A DNA stretch of 64,000 nucleotides from Conoideocrella luteorostrata (GCA_032433595.1 JASWJB010000032.1:1-64000), one strand, 5' to 3'; counted from the stretch's first letter, positions 13,106 to 25,043 are shown. Made by a program: numbers and translations. The notes: a model not told the origin generated them from the letters alone.

Positions 13106-13719
13106 TTATAACTTGATGTCTCCCGAAGCCGTATTGAAGAGTCTTTTGGGAAATTTGTTGATGTCAAATTTCTCAACCCATTCCTTGCCCTGCAGATGTT
13201 CCATCGCCGATTGAACCCAGTCCACGCAACTTTCGCTCCCTCCGGCAAATGGTATTTCCACACCTTCGAGTATTTCCTTGACATCGCCAGTCGATGTTTT
13301 CTTTCGACCGATCAAGATCCTCGCCAGGAAAGTCTGGGACTTGGCCGGCTCGACAGCATACTTGTGCTGGAAGTGGAAATCTCGAGTACCCGCTGCATTC
13401 AGCTCATTCGTCTCAACAACGCCTTTCGCGCCTTTACGAATTTCGGTCCCGTCAGATGCATCCAAAGAATCGACGACTTTGCCTCCGGTACCCCTTGGGG
13501 CTAATGTCAAGTGTCCAGTGGAAGATTTTCAAGTCGTTGTCGGCTTTCGCTTCTGCAATAGATCTATACCCAAGATCTATACCCATCGCGGATGAAGAGC
13601 GAGACGGTGAAGTCCTTCCACTCTTTAGTGGATGTGCTAACCGGTGCGGCGTGGACGGCACTCGGCCACTGTAGCCACAATGCAAGGGAGAGGATCAGGG
13701 AAAGCCAACGTTGTAGCAT
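13106..13719 (-). pseudogene. Frameshifted gene for a secreted protein of unknown function
   Basis: The ATG at 13719 starts a good signal peptide (MLQRWLSLILSLALWLQW, then AVHA-APV as a likely cleavage site). The frame stops after about 50 codons inside a 13-bp tandem duplication (13559-13571 and 13572-13584, 12 of 13 bases identical). Thirteen is not a multiple of three, and the protein-like translation resumes (GYRSIAEAKADNDLKIFHW) in exactly the frame expected if one copy were absent. A second one-base shift occurs near 13500 in a CCCCAAGGGG stretch, after which the frame is open (GGKVVDSLDASDGTEIRKG ... CVDWVQSAMEHLQGKEWVEK) to a TAA at 13106. The Cys-V-x-W segment followed by a FDINKF segment recalls a family of short fungal hypothetical proteins, from memory only. 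The function is unknown. Sequencing error could explain the homopolymer shift but not easily the 13-bp duplication. Confidence 0.6.
13559..13584 (+). repeat. 13-bp tandem duplication breaking the secreted-protein gene
   Basis: Two adjacent 13-bp copies, TAGATCTATACCC and AAGATCTATACCC, differ only at the first base. On the minus strand this lies inside the coding region just after the signal peptide and shifts the reading frame by one. Confidence 0.85.
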
Positions 13720-16155
13720 CGCGATGGTTGCTCAGCTGACACGATATTGGGGGGAGAGGGGGGGGAATTAAAACCGGAGTGTAAACCGCTGTATACAGTG
13801 TGAGGGGAACTTGTTATTGCCTTCAAGCATCTTTATATATACAATTTCAGAAGACATAGTGTCGTTTCAAGATTTCTTGGAATATCGTCGTAGCCAGAAA
13901 GCTTGACGATGGGTTTCTTTTCTCTTACCGAGCCAGCAGCCTTGCCTCCATCAGCTCGGCAGCATCTGAACTTTCCAGCTATATTTTCCGGTTTCCCTTC
14001 GGCCCTGTAACGAAGCCGTCGGATGGATGAAGTTACGTTTAGTTGACTGGACTGCGCATCATTCATTCCAGAAACAGCCGGCAACAAGGCGGGCCAATAG
14101 CCACAAACCCATGGTTTCCTGCAGGCTGCAGCCAGTTTCCTGATCAACCTCAGACAGTTCGACTACATTATCTTCATTAACTAAACTAGTTTCATCGGAT
14201 GTAGTAACTAGAACGTGATTTGCTGCGGCTGCCGAATCGAAGCCAGCTCCGCGTCTTCAAAGCGTGAAACACCGCCTTCATATTATGCGGAGATGGAATG
14301 CATCAACGTCCGGTTCCAACTTTGTTCTTGCAAGCTCTGCGTGAAGGCATCGCTTGCTAGGATGAGACGAACGGAGAACGGGCGTACAGGGCACGTGTGT
14401 AGATCATTGCACTTCTCACGCAGCACGATGTTGATGTTTATACTTGTTTCCGATGCAGTCTCCACAGGCTTCATGTTCGGATATAGACAAACAGGGATAT
14501 GTAACGTTTATTACTGTATGATTTAACTATTCCGCCAAACAAAAAATAATTAAAGTTACGATGCAGCTCCACTAGTCGGCCATAGGCTCTCATTGACACT
14601 GAAAACATCCCACCATCTACGTTTATTTCTACACATCCTCACATTAGATTCGCAAGGAACTCAGGAACCACGGCCAATTTTATAGTGTTTATGCGGCCGT
14701 CTCTCCAATTGCAGGCGCCTTTTCAGCGCGTAGTAGATCTGGGTGTTATGGTGCGAGGAGACTGGTGTCTGAGGTACCGTGCAGGGTAACTAGTTTGTCC
14801 ATACGGCTACACAATAACCCTGACGTTTCATGACATGAACGGGTGGTTCTATAACTACGGAGTAGCGCCATGCATGTATCCTAACTACATGAGATGGGGC
14901 TAGTCAGATACGTTTGTTATAGCAGAAGTGAACAGGGCAAGCACGCACCCGTTGCGGCAGATAATGGAAGTTTTGCATCGACTGACTGACTGACTGTATG
15001 ATTGTATTTTTCACCAATTTTTTTATCGCGCTTGCTATGACGAAAGCAGAGATGTAGAGGTTGTGATTTACATCCTGCATGAAAGAGTGAGAAGTGAGAG
15101 CGGTTCCGAAATCTTATAATGGCACGTTGGCTAGTTAGTAAGAAGACATTACGCAGCACGAGCCTCATTACAGACGATGAAAATTGCGGCAGGTATACAA
15201 GTTGAGACGTGCGTATAATGACGGGTTCGTTCCATGATAGTTGTCGTCCTATGTGCTCGTCTGTGAACTCATCTCTCTTATCGGATTCTGCCCCTCACTT
15301 TCTCGCCAAGATGTGACATATGGCCATTACAAGACATAGCTCATCTTCTAGCTGCAGCTGTAACATCATAACTGGAGGGAAATTATACAGCAGTTTGACA
15401 ATTTAGTGGGCTCCAGAGCGTGTGTGGCGATGTTGTTGGACCGTCATTAGGTAATGCCTCTTCTCCTTAATGAGGGCATCTTATCAGATGAATACGGCAT
15501 ACATGATAACCAGATAGTGATTTGCTACCCTTGCAGATGAAAACTGTACAAACTAGCTAGCTGGCTTATTATTGGACTTCGAGATGGAGTGTGCCACGGC
15601 CATTGTCGCTGAGCCGCATATGCCGCAATCCTCATGGGGTCATGTCTACAAACTGCTGCCTAACAAGCAAGGCTTCAAGAGCCTACTGTTGAGCTGCTCT
15701 TGAATGTAAGAAACTTTGCGTGATCCTTTTGTCCTGATCCAGCATCTGGCAGTGGCCTTGGCTGCATCGGCCCTTCCCACCCCCCCCTTCATTGCCAGCC
15801 GCAGTCGAAACAGGCCGAGAGCAGATACAAGAGCTGTGAGGCGCTTCCTGCATTCATGATTCGCCCCCCTCTTTTATCTTTTTTTTTTTTTTTTTTAATT
15901 ATCTTTTTTGTTTCTTTTACAAAATATAATGTGTCACAACAATGAGGGAAATGCAAGCCACAAAAAGTACAGCAGCTGCAAGGTGAACGAAGCAGCCTTG
16001 GTCGGGCACAGCCGGGCGTACAAAAGCACGGAGCGTGGAAGGAGCTGCAGGTCCATCCGGATTGAACGGTTGCTGAGAGAGTGATGATTGAATGAGCGGG
16101 ATAGGACGGAGTGTGTGCTCCGTGCAATGCAATGTGCTGCATGCAATGTGATGCT

Positions 16156-16175
16156 GGATTGGATTGGATTGGATT
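16156..16175 (+). repeat. GGATT pentanucleotide repeat
   Basis: Four perfect tandem copies of GGATT, followed by GGGTC. Confidence 0.9.
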
Positions 16176-17502
16176 GGGTCGATTACTCCGTACACTGCCC
16201 GACCTACCGTACACTATCAAAGATATCACCTTGTGCGATGTGATGGCTTTGATGAACCTTATTGCCGGGCCGAGCATGGACAGGGATGGACCGGTGACAT
16301 TTTGGGGGATTCTGAAAATAGCAAAAATGAAAAGTTGGAGCAGAGCACCTTCGGGAGTGCTCCATACACACCAGAGTGACACATTGCCTGCAGCTGGACG
16401 GTCCTCTCGATCCGGGTTCACGGCCATGTTGGGGATAGGATACAGCTGATTGCTCCGCTCTCCGTGCACAATAGCCTATCGATATTCTTTGCTGGACGGA
16501 CCTGCTCCCTGTATCCCGTACAACAGCAGATCGTGGTCAGCAAAAATAAAAAATAAAAAAGAGGCGGTCAGAATCGCTCTCATGCCGGCAGAGTTAGAGT
16601 TTCGTGTCACAGAAAAAGCTTCGTTGCCCAGCCACCATCAACACCACCAACAATACGGAGCACCAACAATACCAACACCAACACCAACGCCAGCACCAGC
16701 CACAGGAATAACCACGCCGGCCAAAACCCAAACCAACATATCCCGACAGAAAAAGACGACCATCTTTACGCCCATCTCCACACATCCCGCAGCATGGTCA
16801 ACTGCGACAGCGGGGCAAAACAGCACGCCAAACATGAACAGTTGTGACAGTCGCTCATGGACTTACTATGAGGGTGGCGCAGCGCTGATCATTCATCTGT
16901 ACAACCGAACAGAATAGCGAGCCTTCTCCGTGACGAACCAAGTTTTTGATATAACCTGAAAACTCGCATGCAGATAGGCCCAACTGTAACTAGTATATGT
17001 GATGTCCGTCCTGTTTGTTCCGAGGAGGAGAGACATGCAGAACCACGACAGGACAACTCAGATGTGCATGTATGGCTTATTATGTTGGCTGGCTGAACTA
17101 TTTCATGTTGAAGGCTGGACTATTTTATGTCGTCTGCATTAGCCACATTGTGACTATCCGCCAGCAGGCGACTCTGTATCCGTACCGGTAAAATGATGTG
17201 GTTCATTCGAAGCGATTCGGGATGAGAGCCGGGGAGGAAGCAGGCTGGGGCTCGCAAGAGGTTGGCAAGGCTGGGCCAACAGCCATCTGGAACACACGCA
17301 CGGGGCGGAAGTGTATCCCCGCGCGGTGCAGAACCAGGACAACAAGTAGTTGGTTACTGTGTGACTGGGCCATTTCCCGTCTCGTTGCTTCGGAGTCGCT
17401 GCAGTGTACGGCGTACAGAAGTACGGACAATGTGAGCATGAGGCCTGAGCTGGATGTGCCTCATCACACTGCGCGTCTCGTGCCACAGTACCTTGGTGCA
17501 TG

Positions 17503-17526
17503 CCTCTGCTCCGTACGGAGCAGAGG
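17503..17526. repeat. Perfect 24-bp palindrome around CTCCGTACGGAG
   Basis: The sequence reads identically on both strands: CCTCTGCTCCGT followed directly by its reverse complement, with no loop. It embeds the CTCCGTACGGAG core that recurs elsewhere in the window. Confidence 0.9.
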
Positions 17527-18845
17527 TATCGGCAGATCAGCATACGTAAAAAAAACATGAAAAAAAAAAAAAAGGCGGCCGGCCTGACCAGGCTATTTCT
17601 TGTGTGACGTGATGAATAATGGTCCCGTATTCTCACCATGTCGTGGCACAATCGTGCAGACGTGCACCCACGCCAACATCACGCTGCATGATGTACTGTG
17701 GCCGAGGCGTACGGAGTAGTTACAACAATCCAAAAAGCAATGGGCAACAAAAAAACAAGCAGACTTTGTCTCCGGTACCTCCTTAGACTTACCCGCCAGG
17801 CTGCCCTCGGCGGAGGTTCCTTTTTACCAAGTCCAACCTGCCCATTACTGTAGCCAACAAGCTTCAACTAGCTATAAACCTGCAAGGCTGGTCAGGTAAC
17901 TAACTTTAACAGATGTCTGTTGTCCCAGCCACCAACCAACAGAAAGAATTATGAAATTCTGCCTGCTGTCACCACCAAAAAAAGGATTTAAAAAAAAAAA
18001 ACCACTCATGCGATATTATTCTCACATCTCGGATACGATGCGGCCAGTGCATGACGGCTGGGGCGGGGAGGCCGCGGATCCGGTTGGATGCGGGCTGGGC
18101 GTGTGTGTGTGCCTTTGCCACGCAGATGGACTGGACTAGACGAATATACAACGCCCGCACGCTGCACATTTCTCACCGCATATGTAAGTGAACTGTTTCT
18201 GTATGGAGTTTGCATAGCCAAAGAGTAAATAAATGGAGTCTTTCGTATTCACATAAGTCATGGGTAGGTATATCGACATCCGGTAGTAGCTGAACTTCTC
18301 TTGCATGAGGCCTGCCGGCCGCAACGCCGAGAACGACACTCATCTTGCTTTGTTGTAATTCGGCCAAGAAGTCTGCGGAGCACGGGAGGGTGGCTGGAAG
18401 AAGACAGCTTCTATCTTGCCAGGATAGAGTAAATGATGTTGTGATTCCGGACCAGTATAACTAACACCTAGCTATCCTGCGGGATATAAACTCTTTGTCG
18501 TCCCTCCCTCTGACCCCATATCCCCCCTCCCCCCCAAACCCAACCACCCTGGACAAGCCGATTTTCAGAAACCCAGAAGAAGCTTTTGTTGGTTTCCTCA
18601 TCTATCGGCCTGCCAACCTCTCGCTATATGATGCTCCCCAGCCTTGCGTAGTGCTGTGATTTGAGTTTCTCGCAGAGTATTTATTGAGACTGTGTTCCAT
18701 TTTCCAGACAGGAATCGGCATTCGCTTTTTGCAGTTCACATTCACATTCTCATATCCTTGCTCTTTCGTCTCGTGGAGTGAGACCACATGGGGATAGTTT
18801 GATACTCTCTTTTGATTCTTGTTCACTCCCATATACACACTCGCT

Positions 18846-20799
18846 ATGAAGCTCCTTGCCTTGGCGTCGCTCGTTGCCTTGGCGGTAGCAACGGGAGACA
18901 AGCCGAATCCTGAACCTACCAAGACCACCACGGTGGTGACTTACACGACGGTGACGACCTGTCCCGTTACGGCGACGGAAACCCATGGCGGAACGTAAGT
19001 TGGGTGGCGTTTCGGCTCCTCCCCCTCCCCCCCCTCTTCCTTGAACACCACCACCACGACGCAGACTTGTATATCAAACTAACCGCAACTCCAACAGAAC
19101 CGTCGTCGTCACCAAACTTACCACCTCAACCGCCACCATCACGACCTGTAACGGATGTAACGGCGGCATCGTCACCGTCCCTGGCCCAACCGTCACGTCC
19201 GGCACCACCACAGAGGTAGACGTCACGTACACAACTGTCTGCCCCATCACCGAGACCATCACCCAGCCCGGGACCACCTACCTGACCACCAAGACCGTCA
19301 CCAGCAGCGTGGTCACCAGAGTGCCCACCACTCTCTATGAGACTATCACCGGGCCCGCCGCAACACAAACGGCCACTGATGTTGTCCTCTCCACCGTCAC
19401 CAGTCTCTGCCCCGTCACCCAGGTCACTACCATTGAGGGCCACAAGCAGACCATCACGTATACCACCACCAGCCTGATCACCACCTGGGTGCCTACCACG
19501 TACCAAGAGACGGTCAAGAAGCCTGACGTGACAAAGACGCAGGAAACGGGCATTACGTCCATTATCACGAGTCTGTGTCCCGTCACGCAGGTCACTACCA
19601 TCGGTGGCCATGAGACCACGATAACCAAAACAACTGTCAGTCTCATCACCACTGTCATCCCCACGACACAACTGGAGACAGTTACTGGCCCGGACAAGAC
19701 CAAGACAGAGGTAGAGGGAATTACTTCCACTTTCACAAGTCTTTGCCCGGTGACGCAGGTAACCACTATCAATGGCCACGAGACAACCATTACAAAAACA
19801 ACAGTCAGCCTAATCACCACTGTTGTCCCTACAACGCAACTAGAGACAATTACTGGCCCGGACAAGACCAAAACGGCCGTGGAGGGCGTCACCTCCATCA
19901 TCACCAGTCTGTGCCCTGTTACCAAAGTCACTACGATCAATGGCCACGAGACAACTATCACAAAAACAACGGTCAGCCTCATCACCACTGTTGTCCCCTC
20001 CACGAAACTGGAGACGGCCACCAGCCCAGACACCACAAAGACAGCCGTAGAAGGCATCACCTCTACCGTCACCAGTCTCTGCCCCGTCACCCTGGTCACC
20101 ACCATAAGCGGCCACGAAACGACAATCACCTACACCACCACCAGCCTCATTGAGACTGTCGTGAAAAACACCGTCCAGGAGACCGTCACCCAGCCTGGTG
20201 CCACCGTCACTGCCACAAACATCGTCAAGTCCACCCTCACAAGCTTGTGTCCCGTCACCGTCGTCACTACCATAAACGGCGTAGAAGAAACCATAACCAC
20301 CACCGCTACCAGCCTCATCGAAACTCAGGTGCCCATCACCATTGTCAAAACCATCAAAGGCCCAGCCCATACCGCCACGCTAACCAATGTTGACTACGCG
20401 ACGCACACGAAGCTGGTGCCCGTCACGCAAGTTGTCACCGTGGGTGGAGAGAAGCACACCGTTGTGAACACCAAGACGAAGATTGTCAAAGTCCATCACA
20501 CAAGCATCATTTATCAGACTGTCACCGCGCCAGGCGAGACAGAAACATCGGTCGACGTCGTTACCGTGACTGAGAATATTGGTGGCGTCGTCACTCAGAC
20601 TGTTACCGTGCCTGGCGGTAATGCCACGACTGTCATTCATACCACAAGCACATTGCTACAAACCACACCTTCCTCCACCGCAGTGATTACAAAAACGGTG
20701 GTGCCTACTACAGCTGTCGTTACTGCTGCTGCGAGGGCGAACAAGGCTCCTGGTTTGGGTGTCTTTGCTGGTGTGGTTGGTGCCATTTGCCTGCTGTAA
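18846..20799 (+). CDS. GPI-anchored-type wall protein with 56-residue tandem repeats
   Basis: Two exons, 18846-18994 and 19098-20799 (GTAAGT donor, CAACAG acceptor), 616 residues. The signal peptide is MKLLALASLVALAVATG. The mature protein is almost entirely Thr/Val/Ser. Six modules of 56 residues start with SLCPVTQVTTI (DNA starts 19402, 19570, 19738, 19906, 20074 and 20242; period 168 bp), followed by a degenerate seventh (KLVPVTQVVTV). Each module has one Cys and motifs of the type GHETTITKTT and ETITGPDKTKT. The C-terminus ARANKAPGLGVFAGVVGAICLL is a typical GPI-attachment signal: small residues, short spacer, hydrophobic tail. Such architecture is known from fungal cell-wall adhesin-like proteins; that this one is an adhesin is inference. 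Heavy O-glycosylation is expected from Thr content. Repeat number is likely to vary between strains. Confidence 0.85.
19402..20420 (+). repeat. 168-bp coding tandem repeats (6 plus 1 degenerate)
   Basis: Copies start with AGTCTCTGCCCCGTCACC-like sequence at intervals of exactly 168 bp (56 codons), so copy-number change keeps frame. The third and fourth copies are the closest to each other; the last is degenerate. Confidence 0.9.
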
Positions 20800-21352
20800 T
20801 GGCGGAGGGTGATTGCATTGCTAGGCAATTTGCTGTTTTCTTTTCTTTCGAGAGGGTGTTGTAGCACATCCAGCATTCATAGTAGCAAAGAAAACAAGCC
20901 GAGGCAAGAAAGGCAAGGTAAGAACATGCGCACGTGTCGTGCACGGATATAGGTTTCCTTGATAAACGATGGTACAAAACAAAACAGGCAATCACAAAGA
21001 CAGAACATTACGACAGGGTATTTTGTATATGGCATGGCATTAACACCAGAGAAGGGATAGCAAATAGGCGTCTCCATAGCGGTTGCGCAATTGGATTTTA
21101 TTCTTGGTATTAATAATTTTTCTTTATTTACAAACAATCTGAATGATCTCTCCATCTTCACTTTACGACCAAGCTTGTGGTACAATGTGTACTTGGCCTT
21201 ACAGAGAAGACTGACCGTTGTTGAACTTTTTGTAAGCCATATCTGCTGCATACTCCGTGCAAATACCAAAACATAAAATCGTAAATCATGCAAAATCGCG
21301 ACAACCCGCTGAAATCCCCATTCCCTCATGGTCCCATTCATCAATCGCGTCC
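20800..21352. other. Convergent 3' spacer
   Basis: Lies between the stop of the plus-strand wall-protein gene and the stop of the minus-strand transcription-factor-like gene. AT-rich 3' untranslated-type sequence; no gene seen. Confidence 0.6.
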
Positions 21353-22553
21353 TTATACAGCAATAAATCTTTCTGGGTTAGGTTCCATAATCTCAACAAC
21401 TTCTCTTTCTTCAACACCAGTAAAGGTTGTTCCGGGGAAGTATCTCGGAACATTCAGTAAGAACGAGGAGTTCAAATCAATCCAAACAATCGTTCTTCTT
21501 AACAGACCACCAAGACCAAGCCTGTCCAAGCCCCCTCTTGTGGCCAACATCCGCACAAGGCCATCCATGTGCATTTTATACGACTCTACGTCGCCATGCA
21601 TTGCCTCGAAGCTGGCCATTTTGGCAACGGCTCCAACGATGCTGTCGTTTGTACATTTTCTCCCATCCCTCCGGAAGACATTGTTGATGGCAGCAATGGC
21701 TTCTTGCTTCATCCGCAGGATATGGCAACCTAGGCCATTGACGTTGTTTACGGACGCGTAGTTGGCTGCAGAAAGAAGCATCACCACTCGGAACGGGGCA
21801 TCGTCGGATATAACCAACGGGAACCACAGGGATCGAAGAAGACCTTTGTTTCCAGGTTGATCTAGCTCAGGAATATCTCGAGCCATCTGAACAATGTCTG
21901 AGATGGCTTGTTAGTGAGCGCATTCAAAGAGATGTGAAAACATTGTGGACCCCCGGCAATTGGAAGGTGACAAGTCTCCAAGTCTTAGTACACTTACAAT
22001 GATCAGCCAAGGCTGGGATATGTGGCTGCCACGTTCCTGGATATGATCTAAATGGATCCATGCGGATGCCGCCAAAATGAGCATCCATGGGCAAGGCTCT
22101 GGACAATGTTTGTTCAAATAACTGAAGCATCCGATCTTGGGTCAAGTATGATCTAGGCCTACTGTCTGCCCCGTCACTATGGCGAATTACTTGCCATACT
22201 TCATCCTCCGGGAGTGCAACCGCAGGGACAGCAGCGACGCATTCGAAAGTGACAGCTTGGAGTTTGTTTCTCCGACGGCGAGCGTTCTTCACAACAGCAG
22301 CTTTGTTTTGGCGGGGTTTATCGCCATCTTGGGGATCACTGCATGATGATGCTGTCTCAGTCTGGGATTCTGAAGAAGATGAGGTGGACGGAGAGCTGAT
22401 ATCGCCTCGCAGCTGGTGTTGAACACGGTGGGCCTGCCAGGATCTTTTAGACAAGAACGACCGAAGCTTGCGGCTGGAGTCTGCTTTCAGCTGATCAGGT
22501 CGATTTCCAGTAACAAACTCAAACTCGATCGGCTTTGCTGACTGGGTTTGCAT
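21353..22553 (-). CDS. Fungal transcription-factor-like protein (no visible zinc cluster)
   Basis: Two exons on the minus strand, 22553-21998 and 21897-21353 (intron GTAAGT...CTAAC...CAG), 366 residues. The N-terminus (KPIEFEFVTGNRPDQLKADS, then a basic SFLSKRSWQAHRVQH segment) and an Arg-rich stretch NARRRRNK at about residue 100 resemble the fungal proteins often labelled tachykinin-family or fungal-specific transcription factor domain (Fungal_trans_2/DUF3468 type). The C-terminal half (LRSLWFPLVISDDAPFRVVM ... KMASFEAMHGDVESYKMHMD, GLVRMLATRGGLDRLG) is the typical helical body of that family. No C6 zinc cluster is present, so direct DNA binding is not shown. It ends early compared with longer family members, which usually exceed 450 residues. 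A nuclear regulatory role is inferred from family resemblance only. Confidence 0.7.
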
Positions 22554-24173
22554 GATGAGGATAAGAGATGAGTTTAGGGATGGGTGGTCTGCAGGTCCCG
22601 GGGGGGGGGGGGGGGGAGGAAAGGGGGAGTAGAGCTAACGCGACAACGTGCAGCAACCTAGTTTGGAATGGAGTCAAATCAATCCACCAATCCACCAGAA
22701 CTCCCTCTTCACTCACAAGGCGAGAGAAGAAAACCGTTGTAGCCAAAAGTCAAGTCGTCACAAGATGGTAGACCGCCTGACTGACTATAGCTGAATTAAG
22801 GAGTGGCCGCAGTTGGAGATACCGCAAGAGAGACAATAGGCTACGGCAATTAATCAGTACCAGTACCTCGTACGGAATTAGGTATGGGTGCGGTATGTGC
22901 TGGATCGGAGCTTAGCTTACATTTACCTCCAGTCGATCATACAAGTTGGCTCTATATGCCTGAGTATGAAGTAAATGAAAGTCCGCAGTCTACGACGTCT
23001 TGTGAGGCGAGACGTGCACAACGTAGAACACAGAATGAGGAGTGCAGGAAGGGGGAGGGAAGGAGTTACGCAGGGTGGCAGACGTCTCTAAATCCGACGC
23101 CACCACAAAAACGGATGCAATTCAATCCATTGTCACAAATCACAAATGCAATATTGCAGAGATGTCCGTTGGCGCGGGGTACCATCAACTACTGGTGGCC
23201 AGCCTGCTGCCGCTGTACCACTCTGCGCGACAAACGTGATCCGGCAAGCCAAGCTTTCTTTTTCTTGCCCGCTGAATGTGTGCGGAAGCGAGATCCCTGG
23301 AAGCTTTTCGGAGGGACCGTGTGAAGTGGCGTCAGTCGCAATATTCAGCCTCACAGTTGCGGACACGCCTTCATCGGAATACGGACCAAGTCGGACGAGA
23401 TCCAACGAGAGCAATAACGAACGGGTCCCTCGCTTCTCGTCAACTCTAAATTTTCAAACTATGAGCGTAATCGTCGAGGTGGAACAGAACGACTAAAAAG
23501 TCTTGAGCAGGCCGAGGACTGCCACGGAGCTCAAAGAAGCCGAAGAGCCCAAAGAGCCCAAAGCTAATTACGGAACAAGCCAATTCAATAGAAGCGATGA
23601 GATGCATAGCTGTAGGTTACCTACGTAAGTGGCCGTTTCAAACTAAGCTCCGTCTAGCCGGATCGAGGCAATGCATTTCCCAGCTGTCGAACCCGGAGAT
23701 CATTGCCAATTAGACTTCAATCCAAACTCTCAACGCTACGACCCCAGCTCCCGTCGCCGCTACCATCTCTGTAGCTATGTTGTTTCCCAAATAGGTGTCT
23801 GCAGAAGATACCTCTAGTTGAAGTTTAAATTTAAATGGCAACCAACTCCACCGCATTTCACGCAGCCTTTCTAAGATGGCCAGCTACGAAGGTGTCGTTA
23901 CTCAATCTAGGCTGTTGTTTGTGGCCAACATTACGGATTTAGATGCATTTTGGCAACCCGAGTTCCGACAGACCTCAGGACTCTCAAGGTTTATTTCATT
24001 GCTGAAGGGCAGACATTCCGGGTATAGAGTCGAGCTATATAAAGGTCTGAGACGGACCACCATGATTTTCGAACACAACTTCAAAGTTTATTTCATTCGC
24101 AGTTGATTTTTACACACTCTCCTATATCCCATCATTTCGAAGTTTTCGTCTGAATATCCTCACTACCAACGTC
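22554..24173. other. Divergent intergenic region with G run
   Basis: Promoter space between the minus-strand regulator and the plus-strand dehydrogenase. It contains a G17 run (22600-22616) 47 bp upstream of the regulator start. Frames at 22884-23496 are short, overlapping and unrecognised. Confidence 0.55.
22600..22616 (+). repeat. G17 homopolymer
   Basis: Seventeen consecutive G on the plus strand (C-rich on the sense strand of the regulator gene), followed by GA-rich sequence. It lies about 47 bp upstream of the minus-strand start codon at 22553. Confidence 0.85.
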
Positions 24174-25043
24174 ATGTCTCTCCAAGGGAAAACCGCTCTC
24201 ATCACTGGAGGAGCTAAGAACCTCGGCGCTGAGATCGCAAAGGAACTGGCTGGCCTTGGTGCCAACCTGGCCCTACACTACAACTCCGCCAAGTCCAAAG
24301 AGGATGCTGCCAAACTTGAAAAGGTCCTCAAGGACAAATATCCAGGCATCAAGTTCCAGTTCTACCAGGCCGACCTCACAACTGAGGCTCCCGTTAACAA
24401 GCTGTTTGACTCTGTCAAGAAGGACTTTGGCAAAATCCACATAGTTATCAACACTGTCGGCAAGGTGCTCAAGAAGCCCATCACGGAAATTACGGAACGT
24501 GAATACGACGAGATGTTTGAGTAAGTCACCCTTTTTCTCTCTGTACATAGGTGTTACATATTTGTTAATCATACCATATAGCGTTAACTCCAAGTCGGCA
24601 TTTTTCATGCTCAAAGCTGGTGCTAAGAATGTTGAAGATGGTGGCAAGCTCGTTACCATTGTGACAGCTCTGCTGGGCGCCTTCACCGGCTCGTACACAT
24701 CCTATGCCGGCTCAAAGGCTCCTGTCGACCACTTTACTCGGGGTGTAGCCAAGGAGCTCCAACCGCGCCAGATTAGCGTGAACGCCGTGGCACCTGGGCC
24801 CATGGATACCCGTAAGTCGATCTGGACCTTTCATGGCGAAGATGTTATTTTGCTGACCCTTGCACAGCCTTCTTCTATCCACAAGAAGAGCCCGAGGCCG
24901 TTGCCTTCCATAAGAGCCAGGCTATGGGCAACCGACTTACCAAGATTGAAGATATTGCCCCTCTTGTAAGATTCCTTGTCACTGAAGGCGGGTGGATTAC
25001 CGGCCAGACGGTGTTTGCCAATGGCGGATACACTACCAGATAA
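24174..25043 (+). CDS. Short-chain dehydrogenase/reductase (SDR)
   Basis: Three exons: 24174-24520, 24582-24811 and 24868-25043; 250 residues. Both introns start GTAAGT and keep frame. Classical SDR features: cofactor motif TGGAKNLG (residues 10-17), an acidic ADL segment, NTVG in place of the NNAG motif, and the catalytic pair Tyr157 and Lys161 in SYAGSKAP. The C-terminal WITGQTVFANGGYTTR is standard for the family. The usual catalytic Ser about 12-13 residues before the Tyr appears replaced: the segment reads IVTALLG where relatives have a Ser just before LLG. It is probably a cytosolic NAD(P)H-dependent oxidoreductase; the substrate is unknown. No cluster of biosynthetic genes surrounds it. 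Confidence 0.9.

Larger units (their letters stand above)
13720..18845. other. 5 kb spacer with simple repeats and palindromes
   Basis: No recognised gene. Contents include a T18 run at 15879-15896, four GGATT repeats (16156-16175), a CACCAA/CACCAC-rich stretch (about 16630-16700), several A-rich tracts near 17550-17570 and 17990-18000, and a perfect 24-bp palindrome at 17503-17526. The frame at 15789-16469 (minus) ends in a poly-Lys run from the T tract and is not protein-like. The 3' end (about 18480-18845) is pyrimidine-rich and is the likely promoter/5'UTR of the wall-protein gene. Confidence 0.55.

Noticed and set aside
15789..16469. 226-codon minus-strand frame
   Set aside because: It contains a poly-Lys run translated from the T18 tract and low-complexity sequence, and has no domain.
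19335..20129. Long minus-strand frame opposite the wall-protein repeats
   Set aside because: It is a shadow of the in-frame ACC/GTC-rich repeats on the plus strand; the sense frame has a signal peptide and GPI signal.
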